Below are positions 1 through 10,181 of a stretch of 64,000 bases of DNA, piece by piece (the stretch's first letter is position 1; each line of letters begins with the position of its first letter). Position numbers and translations under genes: made by a program. The notes under the pieces are model-generated. The model made no database searches. It worked only from the letters and a program-made list of their open reading frames with translations, and had not been told where the DNA came from. Location: the NCBI GenBank assembly GCA_031272085.1, contig JAISUN010000038.1, forward strand, positions 17,227-81,226. The letters are read 5' to 3'. The stretch comes from Dysgonamonadaceae bacterium. GTDB lineage: Bacteria > Bacteroidota > Bacteroidia > Bacteroidales > Azobacteroidaceae.

Positions 1-40
1 AGCAAAAGAATTGGAAAAAAAATTGCTTGAAAGCCGGTAA

Positions 41-1081
41 CTATCTGATTCCCCGACTGTTAAGCGCCTGCTGGTAACGTCGGGCGTTGCGGTTATGTTC
101 GGCCAGAGTTACGGCAAAGTTGTGTTGCCCCGAAAAATCCTCTTTTGCAGCCATATACAGATAGTTATGCCGCGAATAGTTCAAAACCCCGTCGATTCCG
201 GCAGCCGAAGGCACGCGAATAGGGCCGGGCGGCAAACCTGCATATTTATAGGTATTGTAGGGCGAATCGACTTCCAAATGCGAAAACAGAATACGGCGCA
301 AGGCGAAATCGCCGACGGCAAACTTGACTGTCGGGTCGGCTTGAAGCAGCATTCCCTTCCGTAAACGATTGATATACAGCCCGGCAACCATGGGATATTC
401 GGTTTTGGAAGCAGTTTCTTCTTCAACTATCGATGCTAAAATGGAAACTTCTATCGGGCTTAACGACAACGATTTAGCCTTTTCGAGCCTCGCTTCCGTC
501 CAAAAACGCTCGTATTCGCGCTTCATCCGCTTCAAAAACTGCTCGACCGGAATATTCCAGTAAACCTCGTAAGTATTTGGGATAAACATTGCGGTAATTG
601 TTGCGGTATCGAAGCCTAAACTGCTGCAAACCTGACTGTTATCGAGTTCTGCAAGCAGATTTCCGCTGCCGAACATCATTTGGCCGCCTATTTTTTCGGC
701 TAAATCGCTTTTCAAGCGGGCATTATTGAAAGTCAGTTTTACGGGCGACTGGATGCCGTTGCGCATCATCCGGACGGCTTGTAAACAGTTCATATTCGGC
801 TCAATATCGTATTTTCCCGTTTTAATGTTTTTGGGATAATTCATTGCTTCGGCCATTTTTTGGAATAGAGCCGGATTTTTCAGTTTCGCCTTGTCTTTCA
901 GTTGCAGCATAATGTCGTTAAAATCCTTATTTTCATCAACATAGATGCTTACCGGCTGCGTTATACCGAAAGACGGACTCAACAGGTTTTTGTAAATTAA
1001 TCCCGCCAAAATGAGGATGATAGCCAAAAAAACACAGATTACGGCTATAAAAGCCTTTTTTTTACGTTGTTTGCGTGTCAT
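41..1081 (-). CDS. mltG: Endolytic murein transglycosylase MltG (YceG-like)
   Basis: 346-aa ORF with N-terminal TM; IVEEETASKTEYPMVAGLYINRLRKGMLLQADPTVKFA and YNTYKYAGLPPGPI motifs typical of YceG/MltG. Confidence 0.95.
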   Translation of the reverse strand: MTRKQRKKKAFIAVICVFLAIILILAGLIYKNLLSPSFGITQPVSIYVDENKDFNDIMLQLKDKAKLKNPALFQKMAEAMNYPKNIKTGKYDIEPNMNCLQAVRMMRNGIQSPVKLTFNNARLKSDLAEKIGGQMMFGSGNLLAELDNSQVCSSLGFDTATITAMFIPNTYEVYWNIPVEQFLKRMKREYERFWTEARLEKAKSLSLSPIEVSILASIVEEETASKTEYPMVAGLYINRLRKGMLLQADPTVKFAVGDFALRRILFSHLEVDSPYNTYKYAGLPPGPIRVPSAAGIDGVLNYSRHNYLYMAAKEDFSGQHNFAVTLAEHNRNARRYQQALNSRGIR

Positions 1082-1149
1082 TGCATTAAAAATTTAGCGA
1101 AGGTAAATAAAAAATTTGGAATATTATTCGTTTTTTAAAATATTTTTTC

Positions 1150-1157
1150 TACCTTTG
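1150..1157 (+). promoter_or_regulatory. -7 element TACCTTTG (Bacteroidetes TAnnTTTG promoter) upstream of tRNA-Ser
   Basis: TACCTTTG about 58 nt upstream of the tRNA. Confidence 0.6.
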
Positions 1158-1214
1158 CACCGCATTTGTGAACGGCAGGGAAATCCCGAAGTTTTCTCAA
1201 ATTCAGCATTAACC

Positions 1215-1301
1215 GGAAGTGTGGGTGAGTGGCTGAAACCAACAGTTTGCTAAACTGTCGTACGGGCAACCGTACCACGCGTTCGAATCGCGTCGCTTCC
1301 G
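1215..1301 (+). tRNA. tRNA-Ser (anticodon GCT)
   Basis: Acceptor GGAAGTG/CGCTTCC, anticodon loop in CAGTTTGCTAAACTG, long variable arm, GTTCGAATC T-loop. Confidence 0.93.
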
Positions 1302-1370
1302 CTCCTTAATTTTAGAGTTGAATATTTCGCAAAATATTTTGTATATTTGCAGTCTGAATATTACAACTTT

Positions 1371-3560
1371 ATGTCTATAAATCATCAAGATATACAATCG
1401 TATTCCGCCAAAATCAGGGAATCGCTTGAAAACAAAAGGCTTAAACAGACTTTTGCAAGCCTCGATTTCATTTTGTCGAACGCCAATCAGTGGCAACTGC
1501 GCGAACGCCTCGACAATTTAGAAGAAAATTACCGGATGTTGCTCCATTACTGGGCCGAAGGCGTGGAAGACCCGCAGCGCGACGCTGTTTTCAACGGGCT
1601 GTTGCGCTCGGCATGGCAGTTGAGCGACCTCGTTATTTTTCACGCAAAAACGGCAGTTTCATATACAAGTTTTTATCAAAACCGCCGCTCGGCCGACCTT
1701 TTAAATCCCGAATCTTCGGCTCAACTGCTGGCTTTGCTCGAAGAATTGAGCGACAAAATCACGCTTTCGGAACTTATCGACAGCAGCGAAACCGACCTGC
1801 AAAACCTCCATTCGCTTGAAAAACAGCGGGAAACGGTTGAGGACAAGATTTTTGCCAAAATCCGCGTCAGCAGTATTTGGAACGAGGAAGAAAGCAACCT
1901 GTGGCATAATGCGCTGAAAAACAATTTGTTACCCCTTACTACCCAATGCCTGATAATTTCGGCTCTGACGCTAAACCTTGAAGAACTTTTTGACGAACGC
2001 AAGACCCTGCTTCTGTTGGAAGCGGCTGAAAATGAGGAAGAAGAAATACGCCAGCGGGCAATTACCGGAATCTTGCTGTTCATCCGCCGTTACGAAAAGC
2101 GGCTGCATCTTTGCCCCGAAATTTCCGCCCGCCTTGCTTATTTTGCCGAAAACGCCGATTTCATCAAGAGTTTCAAGAATATTATCCTGCAATTTATCCT
2201 TTGTCGCGAAACGGAAAAAATCACTCAAATAATGAACGACGAAGTGATGCCGCAAATAAAAAAAATAGGCCCGAAAATTAAATGGGATAAACTGCTGCTT
2301 GAAACCGATTTCGAGGACAAAAACCCTGAATGGCAGGAAATTATAGAAGAGGCCGGACTTGGCGACCGCCTGCGGCAGTTTTCGGAATTGCAGTTGGAAG
2401 GCGCCGACGTGATGCACTCATCTTTTATCCATCTCAAACATTATCAGTTCTTTAACGAACTTGGCCACTGGTTCGTCCCCTTTACACGTCGGAGCGACCA
2501 CCGCGAAAATGAGATGAAAGGCGGAATTGTCGAAATTCTTCTCGAATCGGCGATGCTTTGCAATTCAGATAAATATTCGTTCTATTACAGCATTTTACAG
2601 ATGCCGGAAGATTACCGCAAGTTTGTTTTGGGTCAGTTTTCTTCCGAAACGGCCGCCATCAAAGAAATGATTAAGGACGAACTGCCGCAGGGAGGCGACA
2701 AAATTCATCCGGCTGCCCGGCAGTATATCCAGGATTTGTACCGCTTTTACAAACTTCATCCCGACAGGGGCGCTTACGAAGATATTTTCGCGGCAAAGCC
2801 CGATTTCTATTTCATAGAAGGCATAAGCCGCTTCATTCCCGAAGCCGACCGGCAAACGATTGGCGAGTATTATTTCGGGCGGAATTATTTCGTAGAAGCA
2901 AACCGGATTTTTACCGCTTTGCCTGCTTATAAACAGGGCGATGAAACGCTTTTCCAGAAAAACGGATACTGCCTTCAAATGCAGGGAAAACTCGAAGAAG
3001 CATTGCAGGATTATCTGAAAGCCGAACTTATCAATTCCAATAACTCGTGGACTATCAAAAAGATAGCGCACTGTTACCGCCTCTTGAAGCAGTCTGCCGA
3101 CGCTCTGGAATATTACCGCAAAGCCGAGCGGCTTTCGCCCGATAATACGGCTCTGCTGTTGAATATTGGGCATTGCCATCTCGAACTGAAAGATTATCCC
3201 GAAGCCTTAAAAACCTATTTCAAAGCCGAATATCTGCTCAAGGACAAGCAAAAAGCGTGGCGGCCGATTGCGTGGTGCTATTTCCTGACCGGAAAACTTT
3301 CGGAAGCAATAGACTATTATAATAAAATATTGGAAATCAATCCCATACATATTGATTACCTGAACGCAGGACACGCTCTGCTCGCAAGCGGAAAAATTGG
3401 TCAATCGCTCCAAATGTACCGGAAATGCCTCGAATTGCAGGAAAATTCAATCGAAAAATTTACGGAAATCTTTACCGCCGACGTTCCGGACTTGCTTTCC
3501 GCCGGCGTCAGCGAAAAAATATTAACTTTTATTCCCGACAGTATGCTTTATGAAACCTAA
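1371..3560 (+). CDS. Tetratricopeptide-repeat protein
   Basis: ORF 1347..3560; likely start MSINHQD at 1371; C-terminal TPR units (ALQDYLKAELINSNNSWTIKKIAHCYRLLKQSADALEYYRKAERLSPDN...). Confidence 0.85.
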   Translation: MSINHQDIQSYSAKIRESLENKRLKQTFASLDFILSNANQWQLRERLDNLEENYRMLLHYWAEGVEDPQRDAVFNGLLRSAWQLSDLVIFHAKTAVSYTSFYQNRRSADLLNPESSAQLLALLEELSDKITLSELIDSSETDLQNLHSLEKQRETVEDKIFAKIRVSSIWNEEESNLWHNALKNNLLPLTTQCLIISALTLNLEELFDERKTLLLLEAAENEEEEIRQRAITGILLFIRRYEKRLHLCPEISARLAYFAENADFIKSFKNIILQFILCRETEKITQIMNDEVMPQIKKIGPKIKWDKLLLETDFEDKNPEWQEIIEEAGLGDRLRQFSELQLEGADVMHSSFIHLKHYQFFNELGHWFVPFTRRSDHRENEMKGGIVEILLESAMLCNSDKYSFYYSILQMPEDYRKFVLGQFSSETAAIKEMIKDELPQGGDKIHPAARQYIQDLYRFYKLHPDRGAYEDIFAAKPDFYFIEGISRFIPEADRQTIGEYYFGRNYFVEANRIFTALPAYKQGDETLFQKNGYCLQMQGKLEEALQDYLKAELINSNNSWTIKKIAHCYRLLKQSADALEYYRKAERLSPDNTALLLNIGHCHLELKDYPEALKTYFKAEYLLKDKQKAWRPIAWCYFLTGKLSEAIDYYNKILEINPIHIDYLNAGHALLASGKIGQSLQMYRKCLELQENSIEKFTEIFTADVPDLLSAGVSEKILTFIPDSMLYET

Positions 3561-4929
3561 ATTTTTACCGCTCGCAATGGCTGCCTGCCTGTTGCTCGCA
3601 TCCTCGTGCCGGAAAACCGAAAAATCGCAAGATGAAAACGACTTCCAAAAGATTTTGGAAACAGGCGAAATAAACGTGCTGACGATGTCCGGCTCAATGT
3701 CGTATTTCATTTATAAAGGCGAAGAAAGAGGTTACGAATACGAAATCCTGAAAAGTTTTGCCGACAGTTACGGCCTGAAAATCAACATAAAACTTGCCGA
3801 AAATGAAACAAAACTTGCCGAAATGCTCGACGAAAAAGAGGGCGACCTCGTGGCTTACAACATTCCGGTAACTAACGAAGGCAAGGAACATTATCTCTAT
3901 TGCGGTCAGGAAGCGGTAAACGAGATGGTTTTGGTTCAGCGCTCCAATCGAGGCGATACAATCCTGAAAGATGTTACCGAACTGATAGGAAAAGATGTTT
4001 GGTCGATAGATAACAGTAAGTATTTCAACCGGATACACAATTTGAACGACGAAGTAGGCGGAGGAATCAACATCCACACCATCGAGGAAGATTCCATAAC
4101 AGTAGAAGACCTGATAGAAATGGTTTCAAAGGGGCAAATCCCTTATACAGTGAGCGATGCGGATATGGCAAAACTCAACCGCACTTATTACCGCAACATT
4201 GATATTTCGTTGGTCGTAGGTCATCCTCAACGCTCGTCGTGGGCTGTCCGCAAGTCAAATCCGGCTCTGGCGGAGGCAATCAATATCTGGTTTCAGGAAA
4301 ATATCAGCAAACCGGCTTACAAACAAATCAACAAGCGGTATTTCGAGATGAGCAAGATGCCCGGCGACGAACCCGCTCCAATACTTGGAAAGGGGCAAAT
4401 TTCGCCTTTCGATGCGCTGTTCCGGAAATATGCCCGCACCGTCCCGGTCGATTGGCGGCTGATGGCTTCAATAGCCTATCAGGAATCGAAATTCCACACC
4501 AATTTGGTTTCGTGGGCGGGGGCTTCGGGAGTGATGGGGCTTATGCCGAAAACCGCATCATCGCTGGGATTGAGCGCTGACAGCATCTTCAATCCCGACG
4601 ACAATATCCGCATTGCCGCCCAATTAATCCGCCGCTTGAACAAGATTTTCAATTCGATAGACGACGAACCGGAGCGGATAAAATTCATCCTTGCCGCTTA
4701 CAATGCCGGTTCCGGACACGTTGCCGACGCACGCGCCCTCGCCGAAAAATACGGAAGCAATCCCAATAACTGGGCGGAAGTTGAGGAATTTCTGAAACTG
4801 AAAAGCCTGCCGGAATATTACAGCGACCCGGTTTGCAAATCGGGCTATCTGCGCGGAACAGAGACGCTTAACTATGTTCGCAGCGTTGGCGAGCGTTATG
4901 CTTATTATTGCGGCAAAGTGAAAGAATGA
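3550..4929 (+). CDS. MltF-like lipoprotein: periplasmic binding domain plus lytic transglycosylase SLT domain
   Basis: Lipobox LLASSC; SBP_bac_3-like N-terminus; SLT motif YQESKFHTNLVSWAGASGVMGLMPKTA and AAYNAGSGHVADARALA. Confidence 0.88.
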   Translation: MKPKFLPLAMAACLLLASSCRKTEKSQDENDFQKILETGEINVLTMSGSMSYFIYKGEERGYEYEILKSFADSYGLKINIKLAENETKLAEMLDEKEGDLVAYNIPVTNEGKEHYLYCGQEAVNEMVLVQRSNRGDTILKDVTELIGKDVWSIDNSKYFNRIHNLNDEVGGGINIHTIEEDSITVEDLIEMVSKGQIPYTVSDADMAKLNRTYYRNIDISLVVGHPQRSSWAVRKSNPALAEAINIWFQENISKPAYKQINKRYFEMSKMPGDEPAPILGKGQISPFDALFRKYARTVPVDWRLMASIAYQESKFHTNLVSWAGASGVMGLMPKTASSLGLSADSIFNPDDNIRIAAQLIRRLNKIFNSIDDEPERIKFILAAYNAGSGHVADARALAEKYGSNPNNWAEVEEFLKLKSLPEYYSDPVCKSGYLRGTETLNYVRSVGERYAYYCGKVKE

Positions 4930-6445
4930 CAATAGCCGCAACCGACAGCGGCAGCGAAAAAACTATCGGGTCGATGGCGTACCATGGATAAACGTCAATC
5001 AGAACATCGCGGCCGAACAAGGCTTTGCAAATTCCGAGCGGAGCGGCCTCGGCTCGATGCAGGAAAGCCATTGCAAAAATGCTTGTCAGTGCGCCTGTCC
5101 AAAGGCTTGCAAGTGCGGCTGTACGAGTCGCCCGTTTCCAATACAGCGAACAGAAATATGCCGGAAGGAAAGTTGCTGCGCAAATGCCCATAAACAGCGC
5201 GGTTCCGCGAGCGATAATATTTGCGCTCAAAGTATAGCAGATTATATAACTGAATATTATTGAGCAGGTTACGCCAAAGCGAACTCCGATTGTCGATTTC
5301 TTGTCGCGCTTACGCCCCAAAGTCGGGAAAATATCGACGCCGAAAGCCGCTCCCATAGTGTGGAAATGCGAACTCAAAGTGGACATGCTCGCCGAAAGTA
5401 TGCAGAGCATAAAAACGGCGCTGAACCAGCTCGGCAAGGCGCGGCTGATGAAAAGCGGAATTATCTTGTCCAAATCGTTTATCATTTGCGAGGCGAGAAC
5501 CCCGTCGTTTTTCAGGAAATAGAGGTTTGTCAGCGGGCCGATATGGTAAACCGTGCCTACCGTAAAGAAGATAAAAAGGCATCCAATCAGGATTCCGCGG
5601 TTTATCTGCTTTGAACTTTCGACCATCATAAACCGCACCGCAAGTTGAGGTTGCGCCAAACAGCCGATTCCGACGCCAAGAATGAGCGAAGTTACCAGCG
5701 TAAACCATTGAGGCGAAGCCATTTTCGGCATTGCCGTCCAACCCTGATGACCGAGCGCGGCGTATTTTTCGGGAACCATTGAAGCGATTGCGGTCAGTTG
5801 GCGGTTTCCTTCCGCAAATCCGAATCCCATTGTGTGATAAAACCAGACGAGCAGGAATCCCATACTCAAAAACATTATAACTGCCTGTAAAGCATCGGTA
5901 TAGAGAACACCTTTTATTCCGCCCGAAATAACGTATCCAGCCACGATAAGGGTGAAAATCAGCAGCGCAAAATCGTAATTGATATTGAACATTTCTTCGA
6001 GAAACACTGCGCCTCCCTTCATCACAACAGCGGCGTAGAGTGGCATTCCAAGAAAAATGAGCGCGGCTACGAATTTTTGAACCGCCGTTGAACCGTAATG
6101 CAGTCCCAGCAGTTGCGAAAAAGTATGGGCATTATGTTGCGCTCCGAGTTTGCGGGTGCGTTTGCCGAAGAAAATGAAAGCGACAACCACGCCGACTAAC
6201 ATATTCAGCAGGCAAAGCCACTGGATTCCCATTCCGAAAGTTGCGGCAAATCCGCCGAAACCGACTATCGCAGAGGTGGATATAAATGTCGCCCCGTAAG
6301 AAAGCGCCATCACGAAAGGGTTTGTTTTTCGTCCGCCAAGCAAAAAATCGGTAGAATCTTTGGTTCTGCGGTAGCCGAGATAACCCAGCCACACCACGAA
6401 GAAAATGTAAATTATGACAATAACGCCGAGGGTAAGGGTACTCAT
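4868..6445 (-). CDS. Sodium:solute symporter (SSS) family transporter
   Basis: 525 aa, multi-TM, SSS signatures (YRRTKDSTDFLLGGRKTNPFVMALSYGATFISTSAIVGFGG). Confidence 0.9.
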   Translation of the reverse strand: MSTLTLGVIVIIYIFFVVWLGYLGYRRTKDSTDFLLGGRKTNPFVMALSYGATFISTSAIVGFGGFAATFGMGIQWLCLLNMLVGVVVAFIFFGKRTRKLGAQHNAHTFSQLLGLHYGSTAVQKFVAALIFLGMPLYAAVVMKGGAVFLEEMFNINYDFALLIFTLIVAGYVISGGIKGVLYTDALQAVIMFLSMGFLLVWFYHTMGFGFAEGNRQLTAIASMVPEKYAALGHQGWTAMPKMASPQWFTLVTSLILGVGIGCLAQPQLAVRFMMVESSKQINRGILIGCLFIFFTVGTVYHIGPLTNLYFLKNDGVLASQMINDLDKIIPLFISRALPSWFSAVFMLCILSASMSTLSSHFHTMGAAFGVDIFPTLGRKRDKKSTIGVRFGVTCSIIFSYIICYTLSANIIARGTALFMGICAATFLPAYFCSLYWKRATRTAALASLWTGALTSIFAMAFLHRAEAAPLGICKALFGRDVLIDVYPWYAIDPIVFSLPLSVAAIVILSLCRNNKHNARQRCEHS

Positions 6446-6564
6446 TGCTGCTCCTCCTCGTCATTTTCGTTCCACTTCACTATTCCGTAAATAACGGAAA
6501 AAATCAAACAGCCCGCCATTAAGAGGTAGGCAATGTAAATTCCGGGGTCGTTGATGCCAAACAT
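6442..6564 (-). CDS. Symporter small accessory protein (40 aa), translationally coupled to the SSS symporter
   Basis: Manual translation MFGINDPGIYIAYLLMAGCLIFSVIYGIVKWNENDEEEQQ; single TM; ATGA overlap with the SSS start codon; below the ORF-track length cutoff. Confidence 0.82.
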   Translation of the reverse strand: MFGINDPGIYIAYLLMAGCLIFSVIYGIVKWNENDEEEQQ

Positions 6565-6610
6565 TTAAAAAGAGTATAAGTTATTAAGTAATAACGAAAA
6601 AAGAGGCGGT

Positions 6611-7579
6611 TTATTGTCCGCCTCCATTAATTGTTTGTATTGAGCCGTCGGCATCGTATTTCAGTTCGGCCACTTTCAGGCTTCGCAACCAGGTTTTGCC
6701 GCCGGAAGGCACGCAGTCGTGGTGGAAAAGATACCATTTCCCCTTAAATTCGACGATTGCGTGGTGGGTAGTCCAGCCGACAACCGGAGTCAGGATTACG
6801 CCCTGATAAGTGAATGGCCCGTAGGGATTGTCGCCCGTGGCATAGCAAAGCAGGTGAGTATCGCCGGTCGAGTAGGAAAAATAATATTTTCCGAGGTATT
6901 TATGAATCCACGAGGCTTCAAAGAAGCGTTTTTCTGTATCGCCTGCTGTGAGCGGTTTTCCGTCTTTTCCGAGAATTACGACAGGGCGGGGTTCTTCGGC
7001 AAATTGCAGCATATCGGCGCTCAAACGAACTACCCGCGAGGGCAGCGCAGGCTCGTTGTCGGCAGGAAAAGCCGCGCTTTCGAGCGCTTTATTATCGCGG
7101 TAACGCTGCAACTGTCCGCCCCAAAGGCCTCCGAAATACATATAAAAATTGCCGCCGTCGTCGAGAATGGCGGGGTCGATACTGTAACTTCCGCGAATGG
7201 GGTCGGGTTGCGGGATAAAAGGCCCTTCGGGACGGTCTGCGATGGCCACTCCGATTCGGAAAATATCCGTTTTGTCCTTCAAGGGGAAATACATATAATA
7301 TTTGCCGTTTTTGAAGGCTACATCGCAATCCCAGAGTTGGCGGCCTGCCCATGGAATGTTTTTCACTTCGAGGACTTTGCCGTGGTCGGTAACAACGCCG
7401 TTTTCAACGTCGTCGAGCGAGAAAACGTGGTAATCGCACATATCGAAATGGTCGCCGTTGTCGTTTTCCGGAATGCCGCTTTCGCGGTCGTGCGAAGGGT
7501 AAATGTAAAGCCTGTCGCCGAAAACGTGAACGGCGGGGTCGGCCATATAATCGTCGGGAACTAAATAACGCATTTTCAT
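6611..7579 (-). CDS. Glycoside hydrolase family 43 (probable beta-xylosidase/arabinofuranosidase), cytoplasmic
   Basis: [58 protein letters not shown] motifs of five-bladed GH43; no signal peptide. Confidence 0.9.
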   Translation of the reverse strand: MKMRYLVPDDYMADPAVHVFGDRLYIYPSHDRESGIPENDNGDHFDMCDYHVFSLDDVENGVVTDHGKVLEVKNIPWAGRQLWDCDVAFKNGKYYMYFPLKDKTDIFRIGVAIADRPEGPFIPQPDPIRGSYSIDPAILDDGGNFYMYFGGLWGGQLQRYRDNKALESAAFPADNEPALPSRVVRLSADMLQFAEEPRPVVILGKDGKPLTAGDTEKRFFEASWIHKYLGKYYFSYSTGDTHLLCYATGDNPYGPFTYQGVILTPVVGWTTHHAIVEFKGKWYLFHHDCVPSGGKTWLRSLKVAELKYDADGSIQTINGGGQ

Positions 7580-8730
7580 TTATTTTCGGGTTTATTTTCA
7601 GTTGCTAAATTAATTATCTTTGCCACAATGGGTTTTGCCTGATAATTGCGGTCGAAAAGCAGCGGATAGTTTGTCCGTCCGGGAATCGGCCAGTTGTTGA
7701 GCCACGAGTTGGCGTCGCTGATTCCCCAGAGCGTAACGCGGCTTATTTTGTCGCTGTGTTTCAGGAAGATGCGGAAAAAGTCGAGATAGCGGTTTTCCCA
7801 AGCCGTTTCTACCTCGGCGGGCAAGCCTTCGGTGTAAGGATTCATTTCTTTTTGATACTCAAAACTTGTCTGGACATCGGCTCCCACGTCGGGTCGCGGA
7901 TTGGGCAGCACGCTCAAATCGAGTTCGGTAATCATCACTTTTACGCCCGTTTCGGCAAAAGCGAGGAGGCTCTTTTCAAAAGCCTCTACCGGCGGAAATT
8001 CCATTCCCTGATGTCCCTGCATTCCTACTGCGTCGATGTGTATTCCGGCTTCTTTCAGCGAATTAACCAATTTTACCACAGCATCGCGCTTGCCCGGATT
8101 CGACATCGAATAATCATTGTAGTAGAGTTCTGCGTCGGGGTCGGCTTCGTGAGCAAACTGGAAGGCGAGTTTGATGAAATCTTCGCCGATGATTTTGTAA
8201 AATTTGCTTTCGCGCCACGAGCCGTCGTCGAGGATGGCTTCGTTCACAACATCCCAACCATGGATTTTGCCCTTGAAATGCGAAACTACGGTTGTGATGT
8301 GGTTTTTCATACGTTCAATCATTACCTCGCGGGACACGTCCTTGCCTTTGTCGTCGGTAAAAAACCAGGCCGGAGCCTGCGAGTGCCATACAAGGCAATG
8401 TCCGGTAACGGTAATTCCGTTTTGAATTCCGAAATTCACGAAACGGTCGGCCTCGTCGAAGAAAAATTTGCCTTCTTCGGGCTGCAAATACATGCTTTTC
8501 ATGCAGTTTTCGGCCACTATCGCATTGAAATGCCGTTTTACGACGGCCTCGGCTAAAGAATCGCCTCCGCTGAACTGGCTGACATTGAGCGCAGTACCTA
8601 TCAGGAAGCGGCTACCCAGAGCGTCTTTCAATCCCGGCTCTGCGGCGGCGGGCTTGGTGTTGGAACAGGCTGCAAATGCGGCTGTTGCGGCGCAAACGAG
8701 CAGCAAGTTTCTAAATAATTTTTTGTTCAT
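7576..8730 (-). CDS. GH10 endo-1,4-beta-xylanase, lipoprotein
   Basis: Lipobox [41 protein letters not shown]10 catalytic motifs. Confidence 0.95.
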   Translation of the reverse strand: MNKKLFRNLLLVCAATAAFAACSNTKPAAAEPGLKDALGSRFLIGTALNVSQFSGGDSLAEAVVKRHFNAIVAENCMKSMYLQPEEGKFFFDEADRFVNFGIQNGITVTGHCLVWHSQAPAWFFTDDKGKDVSREVMIERMKNHITTVVSHFKGKIHGWDVVNEAILDDGSWRESKFYKIIGEDFIKLAFQFAHEADPDAELYYNDYSMSNPGKRDAVVKLVNSLKEAGIHIDAVGMQGHQGMEFPPVEAFEKSLLAFAETGVKVMITELDLSVLPNPRPDVGADVQTSFEYQKEMNPYTEGLPAEVETAWENRYLDFFRIFLKHSDKISRVTLWGISDANSWLNNWPIPGRTNYPLLFDRNYQAKPIVAKIINLATENKPENK

Positions 8731-8758
8731 ATTGATAAATTTTTGTTAAATAATTTCA

Positions 8759-10162
8759 TTATTCGAGGCCGCTTCTTGTTTCTATTTCCCTGTTAATCTG
8801 GTCGATACGGGGGTCGTCAAGTTCGTATTTTGAAATAATAAACATCGCCAAAAGCAGCAGAATAGTGGGGATAACGCACACAAGCCACAAAATTCCCTGT
8901 TGCGCAAAAACAGACTGCGTATTGGCATTTTTTTCGTCAAAACCGACATACGCAAGCACCAATCCCGGCACAATGCCTCCAAGAGCCATTCCTGCCTTGT
9001 AAAAAATTCCGGTTAATGCGTTTACAATGCCCGAAATACGTTTGCCCGATTTCCATTCGCCGTAAGAAATTACTTCCGGCACCAAGGCCCACATATAGCC
9101 CGTAGCCACGATTATACCTGTCGATTTGACAAATTGCGCTACCAAAACCAACCAAATTTGCGATTTCAGCGACGGCACTACGGAAATTATGTAAAGCATT
9201 GCCATTCCGATAATTGCGACAGTCAGGAAAGCGTAAAACATTTGCTTTTTCCCTATTGTCCGCTTAATGGCAGGCACCATAGGCATAAAAATAAATGCGG
9301 GAATTGAACCCAAAGCCGCAAAATAAGGCAACCAGTCGGGGGCGTTTACATTGTAAATCATATAATAAGAACCGGCCGAATTGCCGATTGCCATCATTGC
9401 GAAAGCAGTTATAAAGAAAAACGCCAAAATCCGCAGGGGGCGGTTGTGCATAAATTCCATAAACAAATCGGAGGCTTTTACCTGCGAAGTCTTGTCCTCA
9501 TCCATCACGACGCGCTCTTTTGTTTGAGTGTAGCAGAAAATCAGCAAGGCAAGTCCCGCCAAAGCGTAAATCGTCATCGTAATAAACCATGCGTGTCCCG
9601 CTTGTGAAGAATTCATTTTGCCGTCTGGCGAAAGCGACTGCACGATGGTAGGAATACCGTAAGCAACGGCCAAACCGCCCAGGTTCGCCATAAACATACG
9701 CGTCGAAGTCAGTTTCGTAATTTCGTCGGTATCGCGCGTCAATGAGGCGTTTAGCGCACCGTAAGGCACATTTACCAGAGTATAGCATAATGACAGGCCG
9801 ACGTATGTAACGTAAGCGTAAAGCAAGGAGCCTGTAAATCCGTTCCAGAAGCAGAGAATGGCAAAAGCCGTCAGCGGAATGCCGCCAAGCACCAAATAGG
9901 AACGGTATTTTCCGAGTTTGGGACTTTTTTTATCAACATAAGCGCCAACCACCGGGTCCCACAGAACATCTACCAGACGCACAATGAAAAACATAAATGC
10001 AGCCTTTGCCGCTCCTATGCCGAAAACATTGGTGTAAAAAATCAGCAAATACTGTGCAACGGTCTGATAAATAAGGTTTTGCGCCAAATCGCCGCTACCA
10101 AACCCTATGCGTTGCAACATCGAAAGTTTATAAAATCCCTTTGAATTTTGAGTAGTTTCCAT
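8759..10162 (-). CDS. GPH-family (MFS) sugar/oligosaccharide:cation symporter
   Basis: 467 aa; GFGSGDLAQNLIYQ, FYTNVFGIGAAKAAFMFFIVRLVDVLWDPVVGAYVDK typical of GPH transporters. Confidence 0.9.
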   Translation of the reverse strand: METTQNSKGFYKLSMLQRIGFGSGDLAQNLIYQTVAQYLLIFYTNVFGIGAAKAAFMFFIVRLVDVLWDPVVGAYVDKKSPKLGKYRSYLVLGGIPLTAFAILCFWNGFTGSLLYAYVTYVGLSLCYTLVNVPYGALNASLTRDTDEITKLTSTRMFMANLGGLAVAYGIPTIVQSLSPDGKMNSSQAGHAWFITMTIYALAGLALLIFCYTQTKERVVMDEDKTSQVKASDLFMEFMHNRPLRILAFFFITAFAMMAIGNSAGSYYMIYNVNAPDWLPYFAALGSIPAFIFMPMVPAIKRTIGKKQMFYAFLTVAIIGMAMLYIISVVPSLKSQIWLVLVAQFVKSTGIIVATGYMWALVPEVISYGEWKSGKRISGIVNALTGIFYKAGMALGGIVPGLVLAYVGFDEKNANTQSVFAQQGILWLVCVIPTILLLLAMFIISKYELDDPRIDQINREIETRSGLE

Positions 10163-10181
10163 TTTATTTATTATTGTTTTT

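Noticed and set aside
1209-1496. ORF on minus strand covering tRNA-Ser
   Set aside because: Overlaps a clear tRNA and the start of the TPR gene; translation lacks family features.
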